Below, in pieces: positions 22,611 to 35,100 of a stretch of 64,000 bases of DNA. The stretch comes from Daphnia carinata. Its lineage: Eukaryota; Arthropoda; Branchiopoda; Diplostraca; Daphniidae. A model generated the notes under the pieces. The model saw only the letters and a list, made by a program, of their open reading frames with translations. It was not told the DNA's origin and made no database searches. A program made the translations under genes and the position numbers. Positions within the stretch are counted from its first letter, which is position 1, and the number at the start of each line of letters is the position of its first letter. The stretch lies in contig NC_081339.1 of NCBI RefSeq assembly GCF_022539665.2, positions 8,863,367 through 8,927,366 on the forward strand, in the 5' to 3' direction.

Positions 22611-23798
22611 ATTTGTTTGTTTGTAACATGTATTTTATTTGACGAATGTTTACAAATTAACATACTTTATAAATAAACTTACATAATCTCAATTGACTTT
22701 TTTATTTTAATGTAATATGTAATGTAATACATTATGCTTGAATTATTACGATAATACTTGTTGTGCAAGCGACAACTAATGTGCCGATTGATGGTTTTGG
22801 TTCGTGGCCACAATTCCCGAGAAGATGATTGTTCTAAAAAAAATAAAATTGCAATAATTATACCAATGTACTCCATATAACTATAAATGAATTTACCTTG
22901 CATGTTTAAATCCTTCCAACCATTTACCAAACGAGTGATAAGAGAAAGCAAAAGCTTTCAATTGTCCGGAAGAACGGTTTAAGAATTCGTTGATCAGAGC
23001 TCCCTATGAAAAAAGAAAAATAAAATTAATGAAAAAGGCAAAAAAAGAACTTAAGAAATAAAAAAACGTTAAACCGGCCTGAGTAAACTGTAAAAAATTG
23101 CCACGCAAAACCTACAAAGGAGAAAAAAAAGAAAAAAAAAATGAGTAAAACATAAGCAGTTGAAACACAATAAAAAAAGTAAAAGCATTAAGTGACGTGA
23201 AGTATAGTTAGGTAGCATACCCATAATTTGCAGATGTAATTAAATAACTATCGTAAATATTTCTAATCCTAGTCGGCCTACGTCCCGACTAAGATATCTA
23301 TTTAACTGAAGGTCCACTCCTGGGTCAGACAATTGGTTTCACGACGACACTGTGAAACCAATCCCGATACCTGTGCCCATTGAGGTGACAAGTCTCAATG
23401 CCCTTACACTTAAATTAACAATGCCAGCACTCGAACCGTTGCCTATCCGTTCCGAGCCTGATACAATGTGTCCGGGTACGGCCCAGCACTAGTGAAGTAG
23501 AAAATGTACTTACGGTTTGCGAAACCTTAGAAACAATCCGCAGCTGGGCAGGAACTGGGCAGGCCGCTGGACACGAACAACAGATGATTAGCACATTCAC
23601 AGCACATTCACGGCACATTCACGGCACATTCGAAGCACCGTCGACAACCTACACCATGAAGATCTAAATACTGACTGGCTGAAATGCTGAAACCGCATGT
23701 GAAAATTGGGAAGTCAGAACTACCATTATTTGCCATTTCAGAAGTATTACCCTAAACACCAGTAATTGTTTTCTCCCAAAAATTCTTTCATAGAATAA

Positions 23799-24432
23799 TT
23801 ATTAAAAACCTCAGAAGAAGTGTAACCACGGAGAATCGAACATAGGACTACCCGTGTCACAGGTTAGAGCGCTACCGATATGGTAAGACTTGCTTGTTAT
23901 TCGTTGCTGATAGTTGTATGAGCAAGTACAACATGAGTGCAACTGGAAAAGTTATTTATGCACTAAAAAGTAAGAAAAATTTAATAAATATTTCTGGTGT
24001 GGCCGTTGTAGTATTTTATTAAATGAACTATATTAGATATAACATATTTAATGGTCCCCTGCAATTTAAATTAAAATAGGATAAAAGATAAATATTTGGT
24101 GAACCATTTAAGTTATGAATTAACACCATCGACTTTTTACAAAGGGAAATGGATATAAGCCGACGCTCTTACGCAATATGTTGCCTACCGGATTGGAGGC
24201 ATATCGTTCCTATTGGAACAAAATAAAATAAATAGGACTATTTCTAAGGAGAAATAGGACTGATGCCGAGGAGAAATAGGACTGCTGGCATGGAGAAATA
24301 GGACTGTCCTAAAAGTTTTAAAAAGTCAGTCCTATTTCTCCCAGTCCTATTTCTCCGGTAGAAATAGGACTGGAAATTTTCAGTCCTATTTCTCCAGTCC
24401 TATTTCGTTTCAGTCCTATTTCACTGCCAATC
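23799..24432 (-). repeat. MULE right terminal inverted repeat
   Basis: Inverse complement of the left repeat with few mismatches, including the 12-mer array at 24230-24425 and the tRNA-like block at about 23825-23885. The near identity of the two repeats suggests a fairly recent insertion. Confidence 0.88.
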
Positions 24433-24440
24433 CCCCGTAA

Positions 24441-24885
24441 CCAGGAACTAGCCCCAGTCGGTCGTCCTCTTTCCCCTCCAACTCGTTGCGGTGGCTGCTC
24501 CCTCGTCTTCCTCGGGCGCAAAACGAAAGGGTGCTTCGATGCTGATTGAGAATGGTCCATTGACCCATTTCCTCTGGACCTGAAACTTGTCTTGGTCTTT
24601 GAGATTTTAGCCAATGTTGCGTCCTGCGATGCTTCTTTAAGCATCGACTCCAGGAACTTTCCCGTAAAAAGGAGCTCTCGAGCCTCCTTTCCGGGTGCAA
24701 ACGCTTCCGGGTCAGCTGTAAGAAAGTCAAAACCGGGTTCCACTAAGGCAACCACCGATCGCCTTCTCTGCCGGGTAACGTGGTGATAGGCGCGAGACCA
24801 CTGCTGTAGTGCGTCCTTTACCAAATCCTGGGCTTTTCTTTCCGATTCTCCATCACTGAGGGAAAGAATGCGGGTATAGAGGTCT
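24441..24885 (-). pseudogene. DIRS gag-like middle segment, copy 3
   Basis: Bases matching about 34164-34608 of copy 4, stranded between the MULE and the solo LTR. The frame includes the DLYTRILSLSDGE and RRRSVVALVEPG blocks. Confidence 0.82.
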
Positions 24886-24890
24886 ATAAG

Positions 24891-26029
24891 TGTCGGAAAA
24901 TCCGACGTCCAACACTGTCCAAGGGGACGGTGAAGAGGCAGATGAATAGAAACGAAGATGCCGGGCACTCGGTACCGAAGTGTCGGTAGCCGGGGTAAGT
25001 CCAACTCTAGGCGGGAGCTAACCAAGAAGTTCCCGGCCATTGAAAAGGATATGACGGTAGACGGTAAACGACTGAATATAAACGGGAGTTAGAACGATTC
25101 GCCCGGCGAATCCTTGGCTTAGAAGGCCGGACGTCCTTAGTATAATATCGAAACTACTTGACGTCTTTTGCAGCTATATGAGGCGGTCTCTACCGACCGC
25201 TCTCATAAGTCAACATCAAAAACCATCGCGACTGGAGCCGGTTTTAGCCCAGAGTAAAAGAGATGTTGACGGAGGAGGAACCGACGGTGGGTCGGTGGAG
25301 GAGGATTCGAGGTGGAGAAGGAGCGGACGATCCTGCGGCTAAAACGGGTGACGGAACAGCGGTGACACCTACTCCAACGTTTAAATTTATGTACGTTTAA
25401 TTGCTTATATTAGTCAACGGTGTTTTGTAAATGCTGGGTATATAAAGGCCGGTTTTCGGCTGAGTAAATACACACGAGTTTCACCGAAGCCCCCGGAGTC
25501 GGCTCTTCATTCTACTGGTAACTACTATCAAGTTTGTCTCTGTTATCACTTGTGTTGCTGCCCGTCGCAACTGGCCGGCATTATCTGCCCGGCCGTGATA
25601 CGCTGCTTTCGCCCGTCTGTCTTCTTCTTTGGCCCGGCTCTTTTCCTCCACGGCTGCAACGAAGTTGCTCGCAGCAATTCCATCCGGATCGGATCCTGCT
25701 TGGCCGTCGCTTCACTTGAAGATCCATCCGACCCGGGGGCATTCAACGCCAAGGATTACAAGTAATCTAGCTACTGTTATTCGTGTCCGTCATATTGGCC
25801 GCGCCGTCTCTCGGCATCATTTTTGAGATCATTTGACGGTGAGATCCGTACGGTCGCTTAAATTGAGGTCCAGTTAGTCAAGTCATTGGCAGCCCGGCTC
25901 CCCCACCGGCTGCCGGCCTGGACGTACTGCGGCTATTACGCTGAGGCAACCAAGGCCTCAAGCCCACTACTTTACGCTGAGCCGGCAGACTCCGGCATTG
26001 AGAAGCCCCGCAAAGGGATAAATCTCAAA
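24891..26029 (+). mobile_element. Probable solo LTR (1139 bp)
   Basis: Absent from copies 1, 4 and 5, and flanked by the 5-bp repeat ATAAG (24886-24890 and 26030-26034). It begins TGTCGG with a small hairpin (GTCGGA/TCCGAC). It contains a TATA box TATATAAAGG at 25439-25448 followed by a leader-like region, as in an LTR promoter. No gag-pol interior and no second LTR are seen. The 3' end (ATCTCAAA) is not a classic CA terminus, so superfamily and exact border are uncertain. Confidence 0.65.
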
Positions 26030-27066
26030 ATAAGTGGCGGGCCAATATCCATGATCTTGAGTTGCGTCGTGACCAGCGACTCCTCCGCCGCATTGACTGC
26101 TTTTAACTTCCCTTTATCCTTTGCCCGTCTATACATGTAGCCGTCGAGTTTGGGTGGTCTTAACGAAAATTCTTTGTCCACAAAATCAAGCGGAATCCTC
26201 TTTGAAATTGCTTTAGATTCGTCAGTTGGTACTCCTTTCGTCAACCAGCTGGAAAGAGCTTCGGTGACCTCTTGTGGCACTACCAACGGTACAGGTTCTT
26301 TACTACCATTCGACCTTAGACTACGGGGCTCTGGGGTACGCTCCTTTGATGAACCCGGCCTCGGTGAGCTGGGTACGGCTGGCGACCTGGCCGCTTGCTG
26401 CCCTGCAAAACTCTCTGGACTTCGATTTGCTGGGCGCCATGGCCGCTTAAAGAATCCTGGCAGACGATCCTGATCTTCGTGGTCGTCTATCACTATTTCT
26501 TCCATCTCATCCTCTTCTTGCGGTGGTCCATAGTCTTCTTCTTGCTCGTCGGTTCTGTGTCTATTGCCACAGTCAAAACTCTCACGACTTGGCTCACGCT
26601 CGCTGTCCTCATCCGTATATTGCCTATCCTCCACACGATTATATTCCGCACAAAAACTGTCACGGCGGGAATTATAATTCGCCGTATCACTCCAAAACCC
26701 TCGACCGGCCTTACGTGTGTAAAAATCCCGCACGTCATACCCATAGGTTGGTCTGACTCTGCCATAATCTTGGTCGTAACGATCGTAGATTGGGGCGAGG
26801 TAGAGACGGTCGCGATAAAAACCACTCGGCGTAGGACGTGGGGGGAGGGACCTTTCCCTTTCTTGATAACGTGAATCGTAGTAACTTTGGCGATCACGAT
26901 AACGAGAGTGTTCTAAAAATTCTCTTTCCTGCTCCCTATTTGAAAAATTTACGGCACGTGGATCAAACCAATCGTTTCTATGCCTATCTCTGTAATTTCC
27001 AGGTGCCGACATCCTTACTCTGTAAGAGCTAAAATAAGTCTGAAGAGAGGGGGCGTATCCAGGCAT
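26030..27066 (-). pseudogene. DIRS gag-like N-terminal part, copy 3
   Basis: The frame opens at the normal ATG (27066) and runs to the LTR insertion point, where it reads briefly into the LTR and stops at 25972. Differences from copy 4 include Pro for Ala in the SERE-SRES stretch and Met for Val in the acidic block. Confidence 0.82.
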
Positions 27067-27191
27067 TAGGAAAGGAATAGGTGTTCCTTTGTTTTTTTTT
27101 TGGTTTTTTTTGGTTTTTTTTTTCTTTAAAGAACTAAATAAATGGGTCTACACCTTTAGGGTCTAACGAAATGGCATTTCGCAGCACAATT

Positions 27192-27757
27192 CGGAATTTG
27201 CTGAAAGGGTCGTAATTTGTTTTATATCAAAATATTTCTAGTATATAGTCATATACGATTTCTCTAGCATCGGCAAGATACATGAACAAGTTAACACGAA
27301 ACTCATAGAAAAATCACAAAAGAGCGAGACCACTGAAATACGACAACCCAGGATCCTCTTGGTGATCCAAGAAGGAAGTATTAGTATACTCATTTGCTGT
27401 GTCTTACACGCCAAAAAAATACAATACCTTTCTGTCCCTAAACTATCATGGTGTCGTTGCCACACGGATATAATGCTGACATAACGAATTTTCTCAGGAA
27501 ACGGATAAAAAAGGCATCTTTTTGGACAATAAAAATTTTATTTAGACAAAAAAACGGAGTCCGTCAAAATAAAAAAAATTAACAAGAACACTTTTAACAG
27601 AGTAAAATTCAAAATTATCAGAAATCATCGAATTTTCTCATTTTCGTTAGTCCACAGTTGAAAAGCCAGCGTCGTCATCATGAATGATAGCCGCCTAATA
27701 ACCAGAGCACCCACCAATCTCTTTCAGAAAGAAACCTACTGATCAAGCTCGATGTAG
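27192..27757. other. Downstream spacer of opsin D
   Basis: Repeat-unit spacer as at 7083-7650. No gene seen. Confidence 0.55.
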
Positions 27758-29229
27758 TTAAGCTGATTCGCACTTGACAGTTTCTGTCATCTCAGTCTTC
27801 TCCGAAATGACAGATTGGTTATCGGTCACTGCTTTCTTCTCTTCCACGATGCACATCCAAGGGAACATTTGCTTGAGGCACTGTAAAAAAAAAAAATTTT
27901 AAAATTTGATGAGGAAAATAGTTTAATGAAATCGAACTGTACCTCTCGGTATTTAGGATGGGAAATGGCATAAATGAGTGGATTGTAGGCGCAAGATGTT
28001 TTAGCCAAAATTACTGGAATGGCAGATACCAACGGAGTAATCTTTGAAACGTCACCAAATGTGCCCAAGATGCAGATAACGGTAAAAGGAGTCCATGCGG
28101 TCAACCACATCGAGACGTTCATGATGGAAACCTTGGCAATGCGGATCTCGGCAGACACCTGCTGCTGGTCGTTGTTGCTGCGAAGAGAAGCAACATTCAT
28201 CTTCTTGGCTTGCGCACGCAGTTCTTCTTCGTGCTTAAAAACAGCATGGACGATGAAGTAATAACAGCCAGCAATGACAATGATTGGCAGAATGTAGTTT
28301 GCAATGGTGGCTGCCATAATATGGGTTTTGTTATTCATATTTTGAGAGACATAGTCATACGAACATCTGTTTATTTGTGGTGAGAAAAAGAACTAAATGT
28401 TATATGAATATAGCCACGCTTACAGATCAAAATACTCACGTTCCCATGATGCCGTCCATGGCGTACGCACCCCAGCCGATCAGTGGGCAGATGGACCAGC
28501 CCAAAGCCCAGATCCAGCTCATGGTGATGATGGTGACAGCGCGGTCTAAATTTCGTTAAGGAAGTGTATCGATTATTTTTAAGGTAATTCTTCTACATAA
28601 GAATAATTTTAGTAATTTTTTGAGAAAAATCATACTGAAAGTAAGTGGAGTCCCACTGAATCCCTTCACAATCACATTATAGCGATCGTAAGAGATCATG
28701 GTCAATGTGAAAATCTGGTTGTACCCGAAGCAAGCCCCTATTTACAGAAGTCAACAGACGATTAATAGTTAACATCGTATCAAACCATTCAGCGCGTAAA
28801 ATTATTAATTCGCGGCACACCAAGAAAAGCATGGATTTGGCAGCCCATTTCTCCAAAGCGCCATGGTCCGCCGAGGAAGAAATTGTAGACGCATTCCGGG
28901 AAGAGAGCAAGCATCAACAGGAAGTCTGAGACAGCCAAATTCATCACCAAGAGGTTCGCGGGGCTTCGAAGAGCTGGGAAACGGCTGAAGATTTTCAGAA
29001 CGACAGCGTTCCCGGCAACGGCGCAAGTACCGACGATCAAGTACAGTAATCCCAAAAAGTAATACCAAGCCGGGTGCAGAGCCTTGTAGGAGTGCCAGTG
29101 AGGGTGAAGAAAGCTGCGGATATCCTCCGGAGCGTAGGCATAGAGAGTGAAGGTATCGGGCAAAGCCCACGGATCGAAAGCCTGCTTCTGGGCCATAGCC
29201 ACCACAGCATCACCAGTCAAATTCGCCAT
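27758..29229 (-). CDS. Opsin D, complete
   Basis: Exons 28821-29229, 28636-28737, 28440-28545, 27943-28366 and 27758-27880. The spliced protein is identical by eye to opsin B. It shares with copy E a synonymous GGA codon in helix 1. The last intron is 62 nt (two extra A/T in the homopolymer next to the acceptor), so unlike the other copies a retained intron would shift the frame and change the C-terminus. Confidence 0.92.
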
Positions 29230-29440
29230 TTTTCTAACGGAAAAAAACATCCATTTTTGTCAATTAGTACAACAAATGAAAATTATGGTATATTCAAAAT
29301 GATGTTTTACCTGGAAAAGAGATTTTGTTTTCAAAGAAGACAAAAGAATCTAGCACAGAAAGAATTGTCAAAGGAAATGACTTTGTAAAGATTGAGGGCT
29401 GACAAGCAGAAGAAGCGACCTCGAAAGCAAGAGCTTACAG

Positions 29441-29545
29441 ACTGACGCTATGAATTGAACAGATGAAACGGTCGTTTATATACAGAATTTTCACACGGAA
29501 ATCAATGTCTTGGCGATGACGTCCTCAAGAAACTTTATTGAATTA
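29441..29545 (-). promoter_or_regulatory. Opsin D core promoter
   Basis: TCAGT 29441-29445, TATATAAA 29475-29482, RCSI/P3-like site 29535-29545. The 5' UTR exon ends at 29311. Confidence 0.75.
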
Positions 29546-30488
29546 GGACTTGTCTAAGCTGTTTACTAGGACAGAAACCATACAAATTGTTTGTGGTTTT
29601 TACCCTGATGTTTGTATACAAAAACGATAACGAATAATCATGGCACAATACTCACCCACTAAAATATCACGGTACATTCTTTTAAAGCAAAATTTTATCA
29701 AACCATTTACCCTATTTTGAAAAAAACGCAAAAAGTCGGCAAAAATTGCCTTAGAACGTCGTAGTATTTGACCGATACTTTTCGATTTTGGTTCCATGTA
29801 TAATCATGCTGTTGCATTATTTTTTTTGCACATAGCTTTTTTTTTTTTTAAACTGTAATTGATTCGTACGCCATTGGTTATCAAGAATACATCTAACAAA
29901 CGAGTTAAGCATACGAATCGTCAAACTCTTTCCAATGGATGTTTCTGTATTTAGCATTTCAACTGATTTTTAAGAAATGCAAATTGCAAAGACAACGTCC
30001 AAAACATAAACTATCGCTACCATAATTCAAACCAAAGTTTTCCTAAGGAATCATTGATGCTTTTCCTCAACCTACCGTCTAATGTTTTAATATCAACCTT
30101 TTTTTAGTAAAGCTATGATGTTGGAGATATATTTACTGCTCCTTCCATTGTTTCAGTTTTAGATCCCTTATTCATCCCCATGATAAGTTCAAAAAGAACC
30201 GAATGTCTCTCATATTTCTTCGATTAAACGTAGCTTCGCGTTTAATGAAAACCATATTCAATGCCATCTTGCTGTTCATTTTTCAAGTCAACTATCTTAC
30301 AGAATATTAGCGTATGCTGAGTTGCGAAATCTCGTCATTCCGCTTAGTAATTCTCGAGTTTTCTCATCATTAAATCCTCAAGGAATATCCTTTAGTATAA
30401 CCATTCAAATGGAAAAATTTACATAGTAAGGCATCATTAGACATCAGCTGATAACTTGAACGCCCTCAAACCCTAAAATTCTGCATTC
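29546..30488. other. Upstream spacer of opsin D
   Basis: Repeat-unit spacer as at 857-1799. No gene seen. Confidence 0.6.
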
Positions 30489-31267
30489 ATTGTTAATTAC
30501 CAGAGGGATCGTGTAACGATCCCGAAAGGTAATTGTAATTGTGCTAGAAATAAATGAAGAGACGACCCTAAGGGTGTAGACCCATTTATTTAGCTCTTTA
30601 AAGAAAAAAAAACCAAAAAAGAACCAAAAACAAAGGAACACCTATTCCTTTCCTAATGCCTTGATACGCCCCCTCTCTTCAGACTTATTTCACCAGGGCT
30701 TGTAACAACTTTAACAACATAAACAACTAAACAAAACAATGATTATGAAATCAGAGATGGACCAGAGAAAAAAACCTGACGTAATTCTGACAGGGGAAAA
30801 AACTCTGTCCGTAACGGTCATGAAAAAGGGTAACAACAGTAGTGCCATTCAAAGATCAACTCGTTAAGAAAAGACACAACAAAAAATTGCAGTTCTTCTA
30901 TAGCTGCCATCTCGCCAGGGGTTTTCTTAGCCATGAAGCTGATTTGCTGGACGTTCGATGGACTGATTCCAGTTATGACCACTGCCTCCGCTGAAACCTC
31001 TGGGCTTTCTGGCTTGGTTTACTCTATCAGAAACCAAAATATAATGAAAATACAAAAGGCTGACGGATATCAAACCACACAATAATTCTCCATAAATGAA
31101 GCCAGGGTGGGTTTGGGTGGGAGACAGACCCTTAGGGTCGTCTCTTCATTTATTTCTAGCACAATTACAATTGCCTTTCGGGATCGCTACACGATCCCTC
31201 TGGTAATTAACAATTGTGCTGCGAAATGCCATTTCGTTAGACCCTAAGGGTGACTTTGTAGATTTGT

Positions 31268-32109
31268 TTAAATGTGAGTTTGTCCGAAGACTGATGATTC
31301 AACCGTTGCCTCCGCCGATCGGTTGTAAAATCTTCTAAACGTCGATTCGTGAGACGAGCTTCCCGCTTTTAAAATTGCATCCATTGACAATCCGTTGTTT
31401 GACGCCATAGAAGCGGCCGCGCTTCTAGTTGAATGTGCCCCAAATACCTTCGTATTGATCCCGGCTTCCTTTAGGACGGATCTTATCCATCGACTCACCG
31501 TGTTGGGTGACACTGGTTTGTGCGGAGCAATGACTGCTATAACCAGCCTATCACTGTTGTGTTCCGCTCGAAAACTACTAGTGCGCTCCTTGTATGACTC
31601 CAACGTCCTAACCGGACATACCTTTGGATCTGGACAAGCTGTTAAAGAGAATGTTTGCTATGGAACGTTTCTCTGAGCTTTCCTCGGCGCCCCAACGCGA
31701 ATTTTACGCTATTTGAAGCGAATACTAACGAACTGTATTCAATTGCCGCAATTTCTGAGACTCGCATGAGCGTCGCTAGCGCAATCAACGTTACCATTTT
31801 GTACGCTAACAGGTATAGAGGTAACGAATCGTTTTCTCCTAACGAAGAAACAAAGGTGAGGACTTGATTAGGATCCCATGTTGCATTGTATCTCGGACGA
31901 GGCGGATTTCGATTGTAACAACCTTTGAGCAATCTTACTACTTCCGGCCGCTCGCCTATGGGCACGCCCTCCGCTGGCTTAAGAGTGCTCGACAACATCG
32001 ACCTATGAAGATTAATAGAACTATACGATTTACCCGACGCATGCAAATTTGTTAAAAATTCCAAGATGTCCGCTATAACAATTGAGAAGGGATTCGAACG
32101 CCTCCCCAT
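31268..32109 (-). pseudogene. DIRS recombinase, copy 4, broken
   Basis: Frames 32109-31642 and 31603-31268, separated by the shared frameshift (GGGG run near 31689) and an in-frame TAG just after it. The first frame overlaps the RT stop by 37 bp. Arg, HxxR and Tyr boxes are present. Confidence 0.82.
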
Positions 32110-35100
32110 ACATCAATGCACCCAATTTCTCCATGCTGACTCATAAGCGGTTTGGGTGTTGGGCCTAATTCCGGCCATGAGTAAGTCGACCACCGTTGTC
32201 GAAAATCCTCGCTCAAGTTACTGTCTCCTGACAGCTTCCAGACGGCCAAGTGCAGCGCATTGTTCCAGGTAAGCGGGTGAGTTTCGTCCAGTGCTGATTT
32301 CAAAAGGGTCTGAGACGGCGCAAGAAGACGTGGGACGTCGCAGGAGAGCTCCAGCAATAACGGGAACCACGGCTGGCCTATCCAAACTGGACAAAAAAAA
32401 ACCACTACAGATTTTTCCCGCCTGATCTTTCCTAAGCATTTGAAAATTAAGGCGAATGGTGGGAAACAGTAAGCCAACAACCCTTTCCAATTGACTGAAA
32501 AGGCGTTTGTTGCCATTGCGCCAGGTTGCGGATGCCATGAAATAAATGATGGAAGCTGTGCGTTCCAAGGTGTTGCGAAAGCGTCAACGACTGACGGCCA
32601 TAGTTCCTGAATGCACTTGAAAACGCGCGGATCCAACTTCCAATCCCCGGCGTCTGGCCCGGCTCGTGACTCTTCATCCGCAATGATATTTAATTTGCCC
32701 GCTACGTGAACCGCCTCCAACGATATGCCGCGGTTCTCGCACCAAGTTGTAAGCTGGGCAGATACGTTAGTCAGGGCCTGAGATCGAGAACCCCCGCAAT
32801 GATTAATATAGGCTACAGCTGTCGAATTGTCCAAGAATACCCTAATTGAGATATTCTTAGACTGAGCAGCGAACGCCTGTACCGCAAAGAACGCTCCTAA
32901 TAGTTCGAGCTCGTTAATGTGCTTTTTTATATCCGCTGGCGTCCAAGATCCTCTCGTTCTGATTTCATCACAGCATGCACCCCAACCTGATAGCGACGCA
33001 TCTGTATAAATCTCGAGATCTGGTGTGTGGGGAAAGAAAATTTTATCTTGGGTTTTGTTTAGATTAAACACCCAGCATTCCAGGTCCTCACGAGCTTCCG
33101 CTGAAAGTGAGCATCTAGTCTTTAAATTGAAATTGGCCGATTGCGCTTGTTTGATGTAGAACCATTGCAATCTACGGTAATGCGCCTGAGCGTATGGAAT
33201 CGCTGGGATCGCCCAGGTAACGTTGCCCATGATAGACGCAATCTTTCGCAAAGAAATTGATTCCGCCGCAAGCGCCGCCTCACACATCTTCTTAACTGCT
33301 TTTACTTTGATGTTTGGCAAGGCGAAGGACAATCGAACCGAGTCGATTACTAGCCCCAGATATTCTAGGACTTGCGTAGGGACCAACACGGATTTTTCCC
33401 AATTTATTAAAAAACCCAGATGTTTTAGCAACTGGATGGTTACGTTAAGATCCCCTAATGTGCTTTCTTCAGACACATTCAAAATTAAGATGTCATCCAA
33501 ATAGATTATCAGTCTTACGCCCTTTTTTCTCAAAAAACCCATGACAACCTTGAGAATTTTTGTAAAAATCCTTGGCGCGGAAGCCAGACCAAAGGCCAGA
33601 CAGGCAAATTGGAATAAACGCCCCTTCCACTGGAACCGCAAAAACTTTTGGTGGGCAGCACAAACCGGCACCGTCAGGTAGGCGTCTTTTAAATCTAGTT
33701 TAACCATCCAATCCCCTTTTGGTAAAAGAAAACGAGCCGATTCTAGATTTTCCATCTTGAAGTGTTCGTACCGAATAAATTGATTTAAGGGCTTCAGATT
33801 AATGATAGGCCTAAACCCACCCGATTTTTTGGGAATCACAAATAAAGAACAAACGAACCCTTCAGACCCGTCAGTGATTTCTCTAATAGCCCGCTTTCTG
33901 ACAAGATCCCTCACTTCTCTGTCACAAACTGCCTCCATCTCTTTGGGCATTACAACAGAGACAGGAATTGTGCGATGAGTAGGTGAAATGCTGAAATCGA
34001 GTTTAACGCCATGCGATAAACTATCGAGGATCCATTTATCGTCCGTTACCACCGTCCAACGATCCGCAAAAGCTATCAACCTAGCACCCACTTGCTCTTC
34101 CGCCCGGCGTTTAGAACAAATAATAGATTGGGGATTAAAAACGTACCTTTGGCCTCCCCGTAACCAGGAACTAGCCCCAGTCGGTCGTCCTCTTTCCCCT
34201 CCAACTCGTTGCGGTGGCTGCTCCCTCGTCTTCCTCGGGCGCAAAACGAAAGGGTGCTTCGATGCTGATTGAGAATGGTCCATTGACCCATTTCCTCTGG
34301 ACCTGAAACTTGTCTTGGTCTTTGAGATTTTAGCCAATGTTGCGTCCTGCGATGCTTCTTTAAGCATCGACTCCAGGAACTTTCCCGTAAAAAGGAGCTC
34401 TCGAGCCTCCTTTCCGGGTGCAAACGCTTCCGGGTCAGCTGTAAGAAAGTCAAAACCGGGTTCCACTAAGGCAACCACCGATCGCCTTCTCTGCCGGGTA
34501 ACGTGGTGATAGGCGCGAGACCACTGCTGTAGTGCGTCCTTTACCAAATCCTGGGCTTTTCTTTCCGATTCTCCATCACTGAGGGAAAGAATGCGGGTAT
34601 AGAGGTCTATAAGTGGCGGGCCAATATCCATGATCTTGAGTTGCGTCGTGACCAGCGACTCCTCCGCCGCATTGACTGCTTTTAACTTCCCTTTATCCTT
34701 TGCCCGTCTATACATGTAGCCGTCGAGTTTGGGTGGTCTTAACGAAAATTCTTTGTCCACAAAATCAAGCGGAATCCTCTTTGAAATTGCTTTAGATTCG
34801 TCAGTTGGTACTCCTTTCGTCAACCAGCTGGAAAGAGCTTCGGTGACCTCTTGTGGCACTACCAACGGTACAGGTTCTTTACTACCATTCGACCTTAGAC
34901 TACGGGGCTCTGGGGTACGCTCCTTTGATGAACCCGGCCTCGGTGAGCTGGGTACGGCTGGCGACCTGGCCGCTTGCTGCCCTGCAAAACTCTCTGGACT
35001 TCGATTTGCTGGGCGCCATGGCCGCTTAAAGAATCCTGGCAGACGATCCTGATCTTCGTGGTCGTCTATCACTATTTCTTCCACCTCATCCTCTTCTTGC

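Larger units (their letters stand above)
20557..24432 (+). mobile_element. Mutator-like element (MULE) with long inverted repeats
   Basis: 3876 bp inserted in the DIRS gag-like region. The flanking CCCCGTAA is repeated at 20549-20556 and 24433-24440 (9 bp if one mismatch is allowed, the usual MULE size). The unbroken site is seen at about 34155-34170 in copy 4. Terminal inverted repeats of about 640 bp flank a decayed MULE transposase on the plus strand. Around 22612-23798 the interior has no coding sequence I can recognise; it holds two hairpins (23332-23362 and 23378-23400) and an 11-bp tandem repeat (GCACATTCACG) at 23591-23632. Confidence 0.88.
16887..27191 (-). mobile_element. DIRS copy 3, interrupted by two later insertions
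   Basis: Same boundaries as the other copies (ATT at 16887-16889 and 27189-27191). It is 10.3 kb long because a Mutator-like element (20557-24432) and a probable solo LTR (24891-26029) sit inside its gag-like region. Removing both with one copy of each target duplication leaves about the length of copy 4: the C-to-D gene spacing is 13601 bp against 8571-8579 elsewhere, an excess of about 5026, and the two insertions with duplications add about 5028. Confidence 0.9.

Noticed and set aside
24318-25040. 240-codon minus-strand frame spanning MULE end, gag-like piece and LTR
   Set aside because: A chimera made by chance reading across three nested elements.
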